A stretch of DNA of 64,000 bases from Sulfurimonas sp. (GTDB lineage Bacteria; Campylobacterota; Campylobacteria; Campylobacterales; Sulfurimonadaceae): the NCBI GenBank assembly GCA_030949825.1, contig JAUZSC010000011.1:1-64000 (forward strand), read 5' to 3'. Each line of letters opens with the position of its first letter. Within the stretch, counting starts at the first letter, position 1. The position numbers were made by a program, and so were the translations under genes. Shown here in pieces: positions 48,909 to 59,805 of the stretch. The notes under the pieces were generated by a model that was given only the letters and a program-made list of their open reading frames with translations, made no database searches and was not told the origin of the DNA.

Positions 48909-49752
48909 AAATTTTTATTTTTTCCTCATACTCTTTAATATCCGCTATTTTATCATACTTTAGGGCACCCTTTAAAAGTAACTTGTACTTTTGCACGAGC
49001 ATAGCCTTGAGTGCTTCTAGTTCCAATGCTTCGCTTTGGAATTTGCCCTCAAAGAAATACACTGTGTGTGCATACATATCAGGCAATAATTTTTCCAAAG
49101 CAAGAACCCGAAATCTATCCATACCCCAAAACTTAAAACTAAGCTGATCTGCATGCCCTGCATATTTTGTGATAAGTGGCTCATTGATTAAAGCTATTTC
49201 ATATTTAAGTGCTATTCTAATCCATAAATCATAATCTTCACAGACTTCGAGACTCTCATCAAAAACACCAACAGAATCAAATAAACTTTTATGAAGGATG
49301 CTAGAAGATGGAGCGATGATACAATGTGATAAACAGTGTGTGAAAATATGCCCACCATGTTTTTGAAACTTCTTTGGAATTTTAACTTCTTTGTCATCAC
49401 GAATCCATTTTTCGGCTGTATAACTCATAAATATTTCAGGATTATTTGTATGAAATTCTATTTGCTTTTTTAATTTATCTTCATCCCAAGTATCATCAGA
49501 GTCTAAAAATGCTATCCATTCGTACTTTGCATTTTTTATTCCTAGATTTCGGGCGGAAGATACACCTGCATTTTTTTGATATATATAAATTATTTGAGGG
49601 AAGTCTTTTTGAATTTCAGAAGTTTTGTCAGTTGAGCCATCATCAATAACTATGACTTCATCAGGTAAATGAGTTTGAGTATAGACAGATGCTAAGGCTC
49701 TTTTTAAAAAATCATAACGGTTATATGTTGGAATTACAACCGATATATTCAC
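48901..49752 (-). CDS. Family 2 glycosyltransferase
   Basis: 283 residues. ISVVIPTYNRYDFLKRAL, VIVIDDGSTDKTSE and WIAFLDSDDTWDEDKL are the GT-A motifs. Directly upstream of pglB and overlapping its start, it may add a sugar to the lipid-linked glycan used by PglB. Acceptor and donor are unknown. Confidence 0.87.
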   Translation of the reverse strand: MNISVVIPTYNRYDFLKRALASVYTQTHLPDEVIVIDDGSTDKTSEIQKDFPQIIYIYQKNAGVSSARNLGIKNAKYEWIAFLDSDDTWDEDKLKKQIEFHTNNPEIFMSYTAEKWIRDDKEVKIPKKFQKHGGHIFTHCLSHCIIAPSSSILHKSLFDSVGVFDESLEVCEDYDLWIRIALKYEIALINEPLITKYAGHADQLSFKFWGMDRFRVLALEKLLPDMYAHTVYFFEGKFQSEALELEALKAMLVQKYKLLLKGALKYDKIADIKEYEEKIKIYE

Positions 49753-49758
49753 ACTAAA

Positions 49759-50820
49759 CTACCAAACCTTTATCTCATTATAAACACTATCTCGCTCAAC
49801 AGGAATAAAACCACTGTTTTTAATCAAACCTACAAACTCTTCTAAATCAACACCGTTTGCACTCTTAGCACCAGCAGCTGAATTTATAGACTCTTTGTCT
49901 ATAGTTCCATCTAAATCATTCGCACCAAATTCTTGAGCAACAAGTGCTAGATTCACAGTAGAAGTCACCCAGTAAGCTTTTAAATTTGGGACATTATCAA
50001 GTAAGATTCTTGCTATTGCCATAGTTTTTAAAACCTCATTTGCAGTGATAGGGTTTTCAATTTTTAAGTAATTGTTCTCAGTTTGATACACAAGAGGAAT
50101 AAATGCATTAAATCCAGCCGTTTATCTTGTAAGTCACGGATTCGCATCATATGGTCTATGCGATTTGCACGCGATTCCACATGTCCAAAAAGCATAGTTA
50201 CATTAGATTTTTTTTCCTCTCTCATGCCATTTTTGATGAATTTCCATCCACTGATCAGATGTAACCTTACCCTTACAAATATAATCACGCACCTTTTCAT
50301 CAAAAATCTCAGCACCGCCACCAGGCATAGAATCTACACCATTTTCTATCATCAAGTCTATAATTTCATCATAGCTTTTATTGTAATAACGCGCTAGAAA
50401 ATCAACCTCCGCTGCAGTCAAAGCTTTTATGTGCATCTCGGGATACTCGTGTTTTATTCTCTTGAAAATATCTAAATACCAATCAATCCCAGTATCAGGA
50501 TTATGCGCAGAAACGATATGCACTTCTTTAGCACCGTTAGCATCTACATTTTTAACAATTTCCATAATCTCATCATGGCTCATAGTATAAGGATTTGGAT
50601 TTTTTCTATTGGCTGCATAGGCACAAAACTTACATGTATCCGCGCAAATATTTGTAGGATTTATATGTCTATTTATATTAAAGTACGTTTTTTTACCATG
50701 CTTTTTTTGCCTTAAAGTATCTGCTAATTTTCCTAGTTCAAAAAAGTCCATCTCATAAAGACTTAATGCTTCTTCGTAGTTTATTCTCTGTCCATCTTCT
50801 ATTTTTTCTTGTAAATTCAT
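49759..50820 (-). pseudogene. mqnE: Aminofutalosine synthase, two frameshifts
   Basis: Radical SAM enzyme of the futalosine menaquinone pathway; it joins a chorismate-derived enolpyruvate to the SAM-derived adenosyl group. CADTCKFCAYAANRKNP holds the Cx3Cx2C iron-sulfur motif, and EVHIVSAHNPDTGIDWYLD and IDSMPGGGAEIF-like text (VDSMPGGGAEIFDE) follow. The start is ATG at 50820, which overlaps the LsrK stop as TAATG, not the ATG at 50841. Breaks near 50213 (T8) and 50125 (one A lost from four). About 354 residues. Confidence 0.92.
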
Positions 50821-52385
50821 TATAATCCTGGTGCCTTCCACATTGATGTTGTAATACTATCATCTACTAACTTTAACTGTACTTCATAGGCTTTTTGCCA
50901 TTTGATTTTTATTGCTTCATAGAGTTTATTATTATCCATATTTGGCTCATACACTTTATCCCAAAGTACTAAGTTTTTTGAAGCTTGAACAAGTGAGCTA
51001 TAAACCCCTGCTCCAACTCCAGCAGCCATACAAGCCCCTAAGGCTGTTGCCTCGGTAACTTTTGGAATCTTAATTCTACAGCCAGTAACATCAGCTAAAG
51101 TCTGTGACCAAAGAGCACCTTTTGAAGCGCCTCCTGCAAAAACTATTTCGTTAATTTTAATACCTGTAAATGCTTTGATTTTTTTCTAAATTAATTGCAG
51201 AAACTATACAAGCATTTTCTTGTAGAGCCTTAAACATCGATGCTTTATTACATGTGTCAGAGTCAAGAGAAAGGTTTAAAAAGCTTGGTGCTGCGTGGTA
51301 CCATTTTCCATACTTCATAGCATCTGAGAAAATCGGAATAATCCCGTAAGAACCTACGGGCACATTTTTAGCTTTTTCTTCAAGTAAAGTATAGACATCA
51401 ATTCCCATATCAGCAGCTTCAAGTTTCTCTAAGTCACAAAAAGCATCTCGAAACCATCGCATCACTAAACCACTAAAAAAAGTAATTCCCTCAGCCTGAG
51501 AAAGCCCTGCAACTACATGAGGATTTACTCGAATGCCCATATCTTTTGGAGGTTTCATGCTGCTAGGTATATTTACAATCTGTTGCCAAAAAAAGAACCG
51601 CCTAAAATTGCGACCTGTCCATCTTCAACAATTCCCAAACCTGCAGAACCTAACTGAACATCACCTCCACCCATAACTACTTTTGTTTTTACAGATAGAT
51701 TCGTTTGACTAGAAGCTTCTTTATTTACAGTGCCCATAACAGTTCCAACCTCATAACAAGGAGGGAAAATATCGTCTTTTATGCCTACTTTACTAGCCAT
51801 AGATGCAAGCCAATCACGCTTTTTTAAAGAGAAGACTCCAGTCGTTCCCGCATTACTAGGATCAGTTGCTATAACTCCACTTAAACGAGCCAAAATCCAA
51901 TCACCTATCATCGAAACGCGTGCAACTTTTTCATACATTTCTGGGTGATTATTTTTAAGCCATAGTATTCTCGGTAGTGCGCCAAGTGCAAAAGTCTGAC
52001 CAGATTCTTGATAAAACTCTTCTTCTATTTTAGCAAAATTCTCTTTTAAAAATCTAACTTCTTTTTGGGCTCTGGCATCTACATTTGCAACTGCCCAAAG
52101 TTCTTTTCCATGCCCGTCATAAAGGACAATTCCCTCTCGCATACTTGTAGCACTTAGAGCAATTATATCTTCACCCGTAAGTTTAGCAAGAGTAAGAGAC
52201 TCTTGTATGCATCTACAAACGATATCCCAATTCTTAGTAAAATCAAAACTCATAGAATTAGGCACATCTTTTTCTTCTAAATGCGTCCACTCTTCTTGAG
52301 AAAGTGAGATTTGATTTCCCTTGGTGTCAAATATTACAGAGCGAAAACTTCCCGTTCCTGCGTCTAGTGCCATTAAGTATTTCAT
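50820..52385 (-). pseudogene. lsrK: Autoinducer-2 kinase (LsrK-like FGGY kinase), two frameshifts
   Basis: About 522 residues. The sequence matches E. coli LsrK from start (YLMALDAGTGSFRSVIFD) to end (MWKAPGL), with GTTGVFSLKKRDW and GGGDVQLGSAGLGIV between. Breaks are near 51590 (T7 for T8) and near 51185 (A7 for A6); both are homopolymers. LsrK phosphorylates DPD, the AI-2 precursor. No Lsr transporter or LsrR is nearby, so it may process self-made DPD or a related sugar. ATG about 14 bases after the aldolase stop. Confidence 0.87.
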
Positions 52386-52398
52386 AATATTTCTTCTT

Positions 52399-53550
52399 TT
52401 ACTTTTTTAACTTCGCTTGTTCAAGTTCCCAGTATTCCATCGCAAAACTATCTTTATGAGAGATTGATTTATACCCACCAAGTTTGTCTGCTTCGAGTAC
52501 TGCTTGCATTGTATGTGTTACGATGTCGTTTATAACATCCACTTCTTTTTGACTTTTACCAAAACTTACCACTCCAAAGTCTTTAATCACAGCATACTTT
52601 GGGCTAGTATCAAGCATTATTTCATCTGTTCTAAAATGTCTAAAATAGTTCTCATACTCAAGTTTAAAAATTTCAAGGGCAACATCTACATCCCCATCTT
52701 CTAAAAGCATAGGAACGCGTTTGGTTCGTATTATATGCTCCGGAGTCAGTACGCCACGACACGCAAATTCTGCTAGATTATCTTGAGATGCATAATGCTG
52801 TGCAAGAGGAGATATATTTACTTTCATAAACTCAGCAATATGTCTCAAACTCTCTACATCAAACTTTCGTGCTTCTTTAAGTTCTATCTCTACCTCAGCA
52901 TTTGCACTTAAAAACTCTTCTGCCTTTGTTACAGCATCTATCATTTTAGTGTAAGACTTTTTAGCATCATCATCAAAGGTAAAAATTCCATGATTATGCA
53001 AAATAATGCCTTCACACTTTGACCAATCCAAATCTTTTAGCATCTCGTTAATCTTAGATGCTAAAATAAAGCCAGGCATAATATAAGGAACGATTAAAAA
53101 GTTAGTAAACAGCTCTTTTATATTTTCTAATCCTGTCTCAGAATTTGAAATAGTAACAATAGCATCTGCATGCGTATGATCAACCACTTTAAAAGGGATG
53201 ATTGCATGAAGAATCGCTTCAACAGAAGGATTTGGAGCAGTTTTATCTATCATCGCTGCTTTTTGTCCACTTACCATCTCAGAATCTTTAAGCGATTTAA
53301 GCTCTGCCATTTCTAAAAGTGTTTTCATTCTGACAGGTGCAAACCCCTCGGCTTTAATGTCCACTAAATTCCAGCCTGAGCCTTTGACAAAAAGAATCTC
53401 TTCTTCATTAACTACACTCTTCACAGAAGTATTCCCACCACCATGAAGAACAAGTTCATCACTTTGACCTAAGAGGTTTGAAGTATACACTCGCATCTCT
53501 AAGTCAGTTTTAAAATTCTTTGCTTCTTCGTCATTCCATAAGTTTTTCAT
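52399..53550 (-). CDS. Class II aldolase
   Basis: 383 residues with the class II aldolase/adducin fold. HGGGNTSVK is the phosphate-binding region, VVDHTHADAIVTI the first two zinc ligands and ILHNHGIFTFDDDA the third. It resembles the aldolase half of the bifunctional RhaD/dehydrogenase (YuxG-like) proteins, without the dehydrogenase. Two bases separate it from metK and it leads into the LsrK-like kinase, so it may cleave a phosphorylated deoxysugar to DHAP and an aldehyde. The substrate is not proved. Confidence 0.8.
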   Translation of the reverse strand: MKNLWNDEEAKNFKTDLEMRVYTSNLLGQSDELVLHGGGNTSVKSVVNEEEILFVKGSGWNLVDIKAEGFAPVRMKTLLEMAELKSLKDSEMVSGQKAAMIDKTAPNPSVEAILHAIIPFKVVDHTHADAIVTISNSETGLENIKELFTNFLIVPYIMPGFILASKINEMLKDLDWSKCEGIILHNHGIFTFDDDAKKSYTKMIDAVTKAEEFLSANAEVEIELKEARKFDVESLRHIAEFMKVNISPLAQHYASQDNLAEFACRGVLTPEHIIRTKRVPMLLEDGDVDVALEIFKLEYENYFRHFRTDEIMLDTSPKYAVIKDFGVVSFGKSQKEVDVINDIVTHTMQAVLEADKLGGYKSISHKDSFAMEYWELEQAKLKK

Positions 53551-53551
53551 A

Positions 53552-54751
53552 TTACTTTAAGTTCTCAAAAATCTCAAGTGAATCTAGTTTTTCCCAAGGG
53601 TAATCACTTTGTCCAACTTGACCACGTGCTGCTACATCTGCATACAAAAATGTTTCAGGGCTTGGTTTATCGAGACCAAATTTCTTTGTAATCCAGTTTG
53701 GTGTTAATGAGAAAGTGTCAGAAACAAATGTAGATAATTTATCATCATCTACACCATCTATCATTGTTCCATATGTATCCACTGAAACAGATGTTGGCTT
53801 AGCTACACCTATCGCGTAAGAGAGTTGTACTGAACATTTTTTAGCAAGTCCTGCCCCAACTACATGTTTTGCTATCCATCGTGCAGCATAAAGCCCTGAA
53901 CGGTCTACTTTTGTGTAGTCTTTAGAAGATTGTGCTCCACCACCAATAGGTGAGTATCCACCAAAACTATCTACGATGAGTTTTCTACCCGTTAAACCAG
54001 AATCATGCAAAGGAGAATGACTTACATAACGCCCAGTAGGGTTTAGATGTACGATTGTTTTTTTAGGATCGTATAAATTTGTGGGAAGTCCAGCATCATC
54101 AATTAAGCCTTGAAGAAGCTCTCGTACCTCTGTTATGTCCATATCTTCTTGTGAGGGAGCAGACACAACGATAGTGTGAATCGACTCGGGTTCGCAATTT
54201 TCAAAATTTTCTTTATTTCCATAGTCAAGTGTAACCTGTGTTTTTATATCAATACCAAGCTTATGATTATGCTTAAGTGCATATTGATACACTTTATCAC
54301 TTAATACTCGGGCATAACTAATAGCAGCAGGCATAAAATCAGCAGTTTCGTTTGAAGCATATCCAAACATGATTCCCTGATCACCAGCACCAGTCTCGCC
54401 ATCTTCTTGGTCAACACCTTGGTTAATATCTGGAGATTGACGGTTGAGTAAAATCTGAACCTTTACATCCTCAGGAAATAAACATTGTTCTCTCGTAAAA
54501 GCACTTTTTCCATCATAACCGATTCCGATGAGAGCATCTTTTACAATTTTCTCATATTCCTCAGTTGAAAGATTGGCTTTTGAAGTTACTTCTCCACCTA
54601 CGATTACATGTTTTCCCGCTACAAAAACCTCAGATGCTACCCTACTTGTTGAGTCTGCTATTATGAGTGCATCTACGATGCTGTCTGCGATGATATCCGC
54701 ACATTTGTCTGGGTGTCCTGGGGCTACTACTTCACTTGTAAATAAATACAT
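53552..54751 (-). CDS. metK: S-adenosylmethionine synthase
   Basis: 399 residues. VVAPGHPDKCADIIADSIVD and GAGDQGIMFGYASNET are the ATP and methionine signatures; GGGAQSSKDYTKVDRSGLYA is the second. Makes SAM from methionine and ATP. It heads a cluster with aldolase and AI-2 kinase genes that may handle SAM by-products. The ABM-domain gene lies 85 bases upstream. Confidence 0.95.
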   Translation of the reverse strand: MYLFTSEVVAPGHPDKCADIIADSIVDALIIADSTSRVASEVFVAGKHVIVGGEVTSKANLSTEEYEKIVKDALIGIGYDGKSAFTREQCLFPEDVKVQILLNRQSPDINQGVDQEDGETGAGDQGIMFGYASNETADFMPAAISYARVLSDKVYQYALKHNHKLGIDIKTQVTLDYGNKENFENCEPESIHTIVVSAPSQEDMDITEVRELLQGLIDDAGLPTNLYDPKKTIVHLNPTGRYVSHSPLHDSGLTGRKLIVDSFGGYSPIGGGAQSSKDYTKVDRSGLYAARWIAKHVVGAGLAKKCSVQLSYAIGVAKPTSVSVDTYGTMIDGVDDDKLSTFVSDTFSLTPNWITKKFGLDKPSPETFLYADVAARGQVGQSDYPWEKLDSLEIFENLK

Positions 54752-54836
54752 TTTAATCCTTGAATTATTATCAGAGTCGGTAAAAATACCTCTCTAGTTT
54801 GAAAAGCATAAAGCTTTTCGCATTTTCATTAATAGC

Positions 54837-55124
54837 TTACGCTAAAACCTCGAGTTCGTCACTGTACTTTTTTTCGCAATAAGGCTCATACGAAGCTTTA
54901 TAGATTGCATAATGTGCAGATGTTTTATGTCCATCAAGTGCCGCTTCGTCTCGCCAGCTCTCGTATGCCATAAATTTTCTTCTATTTCCTTCGTATTGGA
55001 ATATCTCGTAAAAGATACATCCATCTTCAGCTTTTGAGGGGATAACCATAGCAGATAAAAGTTCTTTCATCTTTGCCTCATCACCCTCTTTTGCAATAAA
55101 AGTTACTCGTTTTGTAATTTTCAC
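54837..55124 (-). CDS. ABM-domain protein (LsrG/YgiN-like)
   Basis: 95 residues of the antibiotic biosynthesis monooxygenase fold. FYEIFQYEGNRRKFMAYESW and HKTSAHYAIYKASYEP are close in pattern to LsrG and YgiN. LsrG isomerises phospho-AI-2, which would fit the LsrK-like kinase three genes on, although the YgiN-type quinol function cannot be excluded. Likely the first gene of the metK operon, starting just past the divergent promoter area. Confidence 0.7.
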   Translation of the reverse strand: MKITKRVTFIAKEGDEAKMKELLSAMVIPSKAEDGCIFYEIFQYEGNRRKFMAYESWRDEAALDGHKTSAHYAIYKASYEPYCEKKYSDELEVLA

Positions 55125-55152
55125 AATATTTCTCCTAAAAATAATAAAGAGA

Positions 55153-55184
55153 TTGTACCGTTTTTAAATTAGAGAGACTATAAT
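55153..55184 (+). promoter_or_regulatory. Probable promoter of glnD
   Basis: In the 86-base divergent gap, TATAAT occurs at 55179-55184, 27 bases before the GTG at 55211; TTGTAC at 55153-55158 is a weak -35 at 20 bases. Sigma70 promoters in this phylum often lack a clear -35. AGGAAA at 55199-55204 serves as ribosome site. Confidence 0.4.
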
Positions 55185-55210
55185 GTTAAAAATGACTTAG
55201 GAAATACACA

Positions 55211-57726
55211 GTGGATATTAAGCTACAAATAGAAGATATTATGGATTCTAAGGGCTCAGACTTTGAGCTTTCAAAACTTTTTAAAGCCTACATAAATGAA
55301 TATAAAAGTTCTCTACCCCAGCTTTTTGAGAGTTCGCAGGGAAAAGATTTTTTAGTTAAACATACAAAAAAACTCGATTCTATCATTTCACTTATGTATA
55401 AGACCGTTCTTAGACGCTTGTTTGGGAACTATATTCCAATGCGAAGTTCCATCCCTATAGCCATAGTAGCCCTTGGAAGTTATGGACGCGAACAATTATG
55501 TGTGCATAGTGATATCGACTTACTTATCGTGTATGAAAAAATAGAGGGTTACAACTCTGAGCTTATTATCGAGAAACTTTTTTATCTCGCACTTGATTCT
55601 GGTCTGAAACTCGGTCATAGGGTGCATGAAACAAGTGACCTTTTTAAAGCAAGCAATGAAGATATAACTATTAAAACTTCACTTATGGAATCTCGTCTTA
55701 TTACAGGTTCCGCCTTTACTTGGCAAGAAACTACCCGTCAGCTTAAAAAAATTCGTCTGCATAATCAGAGGAAATTTATTTTAGCAAAAATAGAAGAAGC
55801 TCGAATCAGACGAAAAAGATACCCTACTTCTATGCAACCAAATATCAAAGAAAGTGTAGGAGGACTAAGAGATTCTCAACTCATTTTTTGGATAGCCCAA
55901 ACCATTTACGGTGTAAGTTCACTCAAAGATTTAACAGGCAAACTTTTTAAGGAAGAAGAATACAAAGAATACCGAGTAGCCTTAGAATTACTGTACCGCG
56001 TAAGGAGTGCTCTGCATCTGATTCGTGGTAAACAAGAAGACAGACTTATTTTAGAGTTTATGCCACAAGTCACACAGATGCTAGGTTTTAAAGATGCAAG
56101 AAAAATGGCAACTAAAGTTCTTGGAGCGCAATGGAGAATAAACAACTTCACACAGATTTTTGTTAAAAAAATGGTTCGTCCCTATATCGCAGATATGTCC
56201 TATGTCTCTAAATTTCGTCATAACCGAATAAGAAAAGGGATTTACTCACTTGATGGCAGACTCTTTGCTTCGTATAATTTAAAACCATTAGACATACAAG
56301 AACTCTTAGAAATTCTCGTTGCTCTTCCAGATATGAACTACAGATTTGATGCCGGTTTTTTAAATCAATTTACTTTTTGCAAAATCAAACACCCCTTAAG
56401 TCCAAAAATATATGGTCTTATTAAACAGTTATTTGCAAAAGAAAATATGTATTGTTTTTTAAAACTTTTTTATTATGCCGGCGTGCTTCATCATCTCTTT
56501 TCAAACTTCAAAAAGGTGCTTCACTTACCCCAATTTGATGGCTACCATACCTACCCAGTTGATATCCATTCTATAAAATGCGTCCAAGCCTTAGAAAATA
56601 TAAAAGAGCCTTTGATTAAAGACTTATATAATTCTTTTTCTGATGAAGAAAGACTTGTGCTAAAAATCGTAACCTTAGCCCACGACACAGGGAAAGGTCG
56701 AAAACAAGACCACAGTGAAGTTGGAGCGAAGCTTATTGTTCAGTTTTGTAAAAGACTTTCAATCAAAGAAGAACTTGTAGAGCGTGCTGTTGTTTTAGTC
56801 AAACATCATGTGCTTATGAGTAGTGTCGCTTTTAAAGAAAACATCCACAATGAAAAAACACTCTATGACTTTATGTCGCATGTTAAAGATACTAAAAATT
56901 TAAACCTTCTTTATGTACTAACCTATGCAGATATTAACGGTGTTGGTGGAGATGTATACAATTCTTTTAACTCTAAACTCCTTTTAGATTTATACAAAAG
57001 TTCTTTAGAAATTTCACAAAACACCAACAGAATCACCGATGCAAAAAAACGATTAAACATTGAAAAACGGGTGCAAAACCAAGAAGAATTTAAAACATTA
57101 CCTGTACTTCTTAAAAAGAAAATATTACGCGTTGAGTCAAACCTATTCTTTTTTTAAACATACTCCAAGTGACATCATAACGATTGCAAAAAAAGCAAAA
57201 GAATTGAATGATTTTAGTTTTAAGGTAGATGCTAAAAAAAACATTAAGTATTGAAATACTTCGTAAAATTCCACTCAATATTGGCTACCTACTCGCAACA
57301 CTCAGTCATTTAAATGTTAGAAGTATGGAGATTTTCACACTTTTTGATGATGTTAAATATTTTAAAATTGAGTTTGCTAAAAATATCGAGGAAGTAGAAC
57401 TTAATGATTTAGAAACCATTATCCATAATGCCTTTGATATGAAGATGGAAGTTACACTACAAAATGTAGAGCTCACTAAAGAATGTATAAACATAGACTG
57501 TGATCATTCACTTACACATGCTGAGATAAGTGTTCAAACAAGTAATCAAAGAGGATTGTTAGCTTTTATTATGAGTTGTTTTGAAGAACTTTGCATTAAT
57601 GTTATAACCGCAAAAATTCACTCTTCAAAACATAAGGTAAAAGATAGCTTTTTAATTGCTAAAACTAATAACTTATGCGATAATACAGACAAAATTTATA
57701 ATCTTTTACTAAACAAGGGCGTTTAA
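55211..57726 (+). pseudogene. glnD: [Protein-PII] uridylyltransferase / uridylyl-removing enzyme, two frameshifts
   Basis: About 838 residues restored, normal for GlnD. The nucleotidyltransferase domain has LGSYGREQLCVHSDIDLLIV near residue 95-115, the HD domain has LAHDTGKGRKQDHSE near 488, and the C-terminal part carries two ACT domains (SVQTSNQRGLLAFIM). Starts from GTG at 55211. Breaks are at a T7 run near 57150 and an A8 run near 57234. It senses nitrogen status through glutamine and modifies PII. Ends in TAA directly before the glmS ATG. Confidence 0.92.
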
Positions 57727-59541
57727 ATGTGTGGAATAGTTGGATATCTTGGGGAAAAAAATACAAAAGAGATACTTTTAGATGGACTTAAAGAACTTGA
57801 ATACAGAGGTTATGATTCTGCTGGAATTGCTGTTTTACAAAACAAAACATTCTCAAACTATAAAGCAGTTGGAAAACTCATAAACCTTGAAGAAAAAACA
57901 AAAGATTTTACAACAAAAGACTTCGCTGTTGGAATCGGTCATACCCGTTGGGCTACACATGGTAAACCAACAGAGCTTAATGCGCATCCCCATGTTGGCG
58001 AGAATTCGTATGTAGTGCATAATGGAATTATAGAAAACTATGTAGAACTTAAACGCTCACTTGAAGCGGATGGTGTAAAGTTTTTAAGTCAAACAGATAC
58101 AGAAGTAATTGTGCATCAGTTTGAAAAGAATTTAAAAATAGAAAAAACCGCCTTTGAAGCATTTAGTAAAACAATCTCCGAGCTTGAGGGCGCATATGCT
58201 ATTTTACTTGTAACAAAAAGCGAAGATGCAACAATATTTTTTGCAAAACATGGCTCACCTATGTTAGTTGGAATCAACCAAGAGAATGAAAAATATTTTG
58301 CATCCTCAGACACTCCCTTAATCGGTCATGCAAAAGAAGTTAACTACTTTGAAGATGGAGACTACGGTTTTGTTTCAAATGATGAAATAGCTATTTTTTC
58401 AAAAGATGCTAAAAAGCAAAAACCTGTTTTTCAAGCTATATCTACAAACAGACTCTCTGCACAAAAAGATGGCTATAGATTTTTTATGGAAAAAGAGATT
58501 TATGAGCAAAGTGATGTGATAGCCGATACTTTACTTGGCAGACTAAGTGAGGATGCTATACACTTTGATGAATTAGACCCTGCTTTTTTTGATGGTATAA
58601 ACGAGATTAAACTTTGTGCTTGTGGAACATCATACCATTCAGCGCTCACAGCTTCTTATATGTTTGAACGCTACGCAAAAATTAGGTGCTCAGTTGAAAT
58701 TGCAAGTGAATTTAGATACCGAGAACCACTTATGTGCAAAGATACCCTCTTTGTTGTAATCTCTCAAAGTGGTGAAACTGCAGACACCCTTGAAACATTA
58801 AAAATGGCAAAAAAAGCTGGACTTAAAACATTGGTTGTATGTAATGTAGACAACTCATCTATGGTACGGCTCGCAGATGCTTGTATACTCACACGCGCTG
58901 GAATAGAAAAAGGTGTAGCATCTACAAAAGCTTTTGCAACACAAGTTACTGTTTTTTGGATGCTAAGTCTTTATATAGCTAAACTTCGAGATACAATGAC
59001 AAGCAAAAAATTAGCACATCAAATCTTTTTACTTCGAGGAGTTCCTGGATCTGTAAAAGTAACAGATACAATGCACGAGCGAATCAAACGCTTATCAAAA
59101 AGATATTTACATGGACATGGCTTTTTCTTTATAGGTAGAGATGTATTTTTTCCTCTAGCCCTTGAAGGTGCATTAAAACTAAAAGAGATTTCATACCTTC
59201 ACGCAGAGGGTTATCCATCGGGAGAGATGAAACACGGTCCAATCGCTCTAGCCGATCCTGAACTCTTCACCATCGCCCTACTTCCTCAGCATCTACTCTA
59301 TGAAAAATCAAAAAGTAATGTAGAAGAATTAAGTGCAAGAGATTCAACAATATGCGCCATCTCAGCCATAGAATTTGACAAGGCAGATGATTTTATACAA
59401 ATAAATCAATGTGAAGATTACATGCTAGAGTTTTTCCAAATGATGGTTGTAGTTCAACTTCTTTCATTAGAGATTTCTGTGAGATTAGGAAATGATGTGG
59501 ATATGCCAAGGAATCTTGCAAAGAGTGTTACAGTAGAGTAA
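57727..59541 (+). CDS. glmS: Glutamine-fructose-6-phosphate aminotransferase
   Basis: 604 residues. MCGIVGYLG supplies the catalytic Cys after Met removal; GHTRWATHGKPTELNAHPH is the glutaminase site; FVVISQSGETADTLETLK and ASTKAFATQ are the SIS isomerase sites and SVTVE ends the protein. Makes glucosamine-6-phosphate, first step to UDP-GlcNAc and so to cell wall and glycan sugars. The ATG follows the glnD stop with no gap. Confidence 0.95.
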   Translation: MCGIVGYLGEKNTKEILLDGLKELEYRGYDSAGIAVLQNKTFSNYKAVGKLINLEEKTKDFTTKDFAVGIGHTRWATHGKPTELNAHPHVGENSYVVHNGIIENYVELKRSLEADGVKFLSQTDTEVIVHQFEKNLKIEKTAFEAFSKTISELEGAYAILLVTKSEDATIFFAKHGSPMLVGINQENEKYFASSDTPLIGHAKEVNYFEDGDYGFVSNDEIAIFSKDAKKQKPVFQAISTNRLSAQKDGYRFFMEKEIYEQSDVIADTLLGRLSEDAIHFDELDPAFFDGINEIKLCACGTSYHSALTASYMFERYAKIRCSVEIASEFRYREPLMCKDTLFVVISQSGETADTLETLKMAKKAGLKTLVVCNVDNSSMVRLADACILTRAGIEKGVASTKAFATQVTVFWMLSLYIAKLRDTMTSKKLAHQIFLLRGVPGSVKVTDTMHERIKRLSKRYLHGHGFFFIGRDVFFPLALEGALKLKEISYLHAEGYPSGEMKHGPIALADPELFTIALLPQHLLYEKSKSNVEELSARDSTICAISAIEFDKADDFIQINQCEDYMLEFFQMMVVVQLLSLEISVRLGNDVDMPRNLAKSVTVE

Positions 59542-59549
59542 GGAGGGTC

Positions 59550-59566
59550 AAGGGGTAAAACCCCTT
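59550..59566 (+). terminator. Hairpin after glmS
   Basis: Six-base stem AAGGGG/CCCCTT with loop TAAAA, eight bases after the glmS stop. No T-tract follows, so it is a weak terminator or RNA-stabilising hairpin. Confidence 0.4.
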
Positions 59567-59583
59567 ATGTAGTTTCTGGAGGG

Positions 59584-59617
59584 CAAAAAAAGGCTAGGAG
59601 TAATTAATTCCTAACCT
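59584..59617 (-). terminator. Rho-independent terminator on the minus strand
   Basis: On the minus strand AGGTTAGGA and TCCTAGCCT pair with one G-U, followed by seven T residues. It lies 189 bases past the mrp stop and would end the thiC-mrp transcript. The intervening 59618-59805 has no ORF; 59719-59790 is an imperfect inverted repeat centred on GTACAAATTGTAC. Confidence 0.65.
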
Positions 59618-59805
59618 CTTATAAGCTTTTACCGCTCCATGAACTACAGTAGCAAAATCATCAACAATAAGTCAATCATAAATTAAATAACTTTATAAAA
59701 ATTTAAAAGAGTGATGTAATTGCAAGGCGCATAGTGAGGAAGCGTACAAATTGTACAAGTGATGAGCGTAGCAACGCAGCAAGTGCGTCGCTATTTTAAA
59801 CTTTT

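Noticed and set aside
50820..52385. Complete Lsr quorum-sensing operon
   Set aside because: Only an LsrK-like kinase and a weak LsrG-like candidate are present; transporter, LsrF and LsrR are absent from the window.
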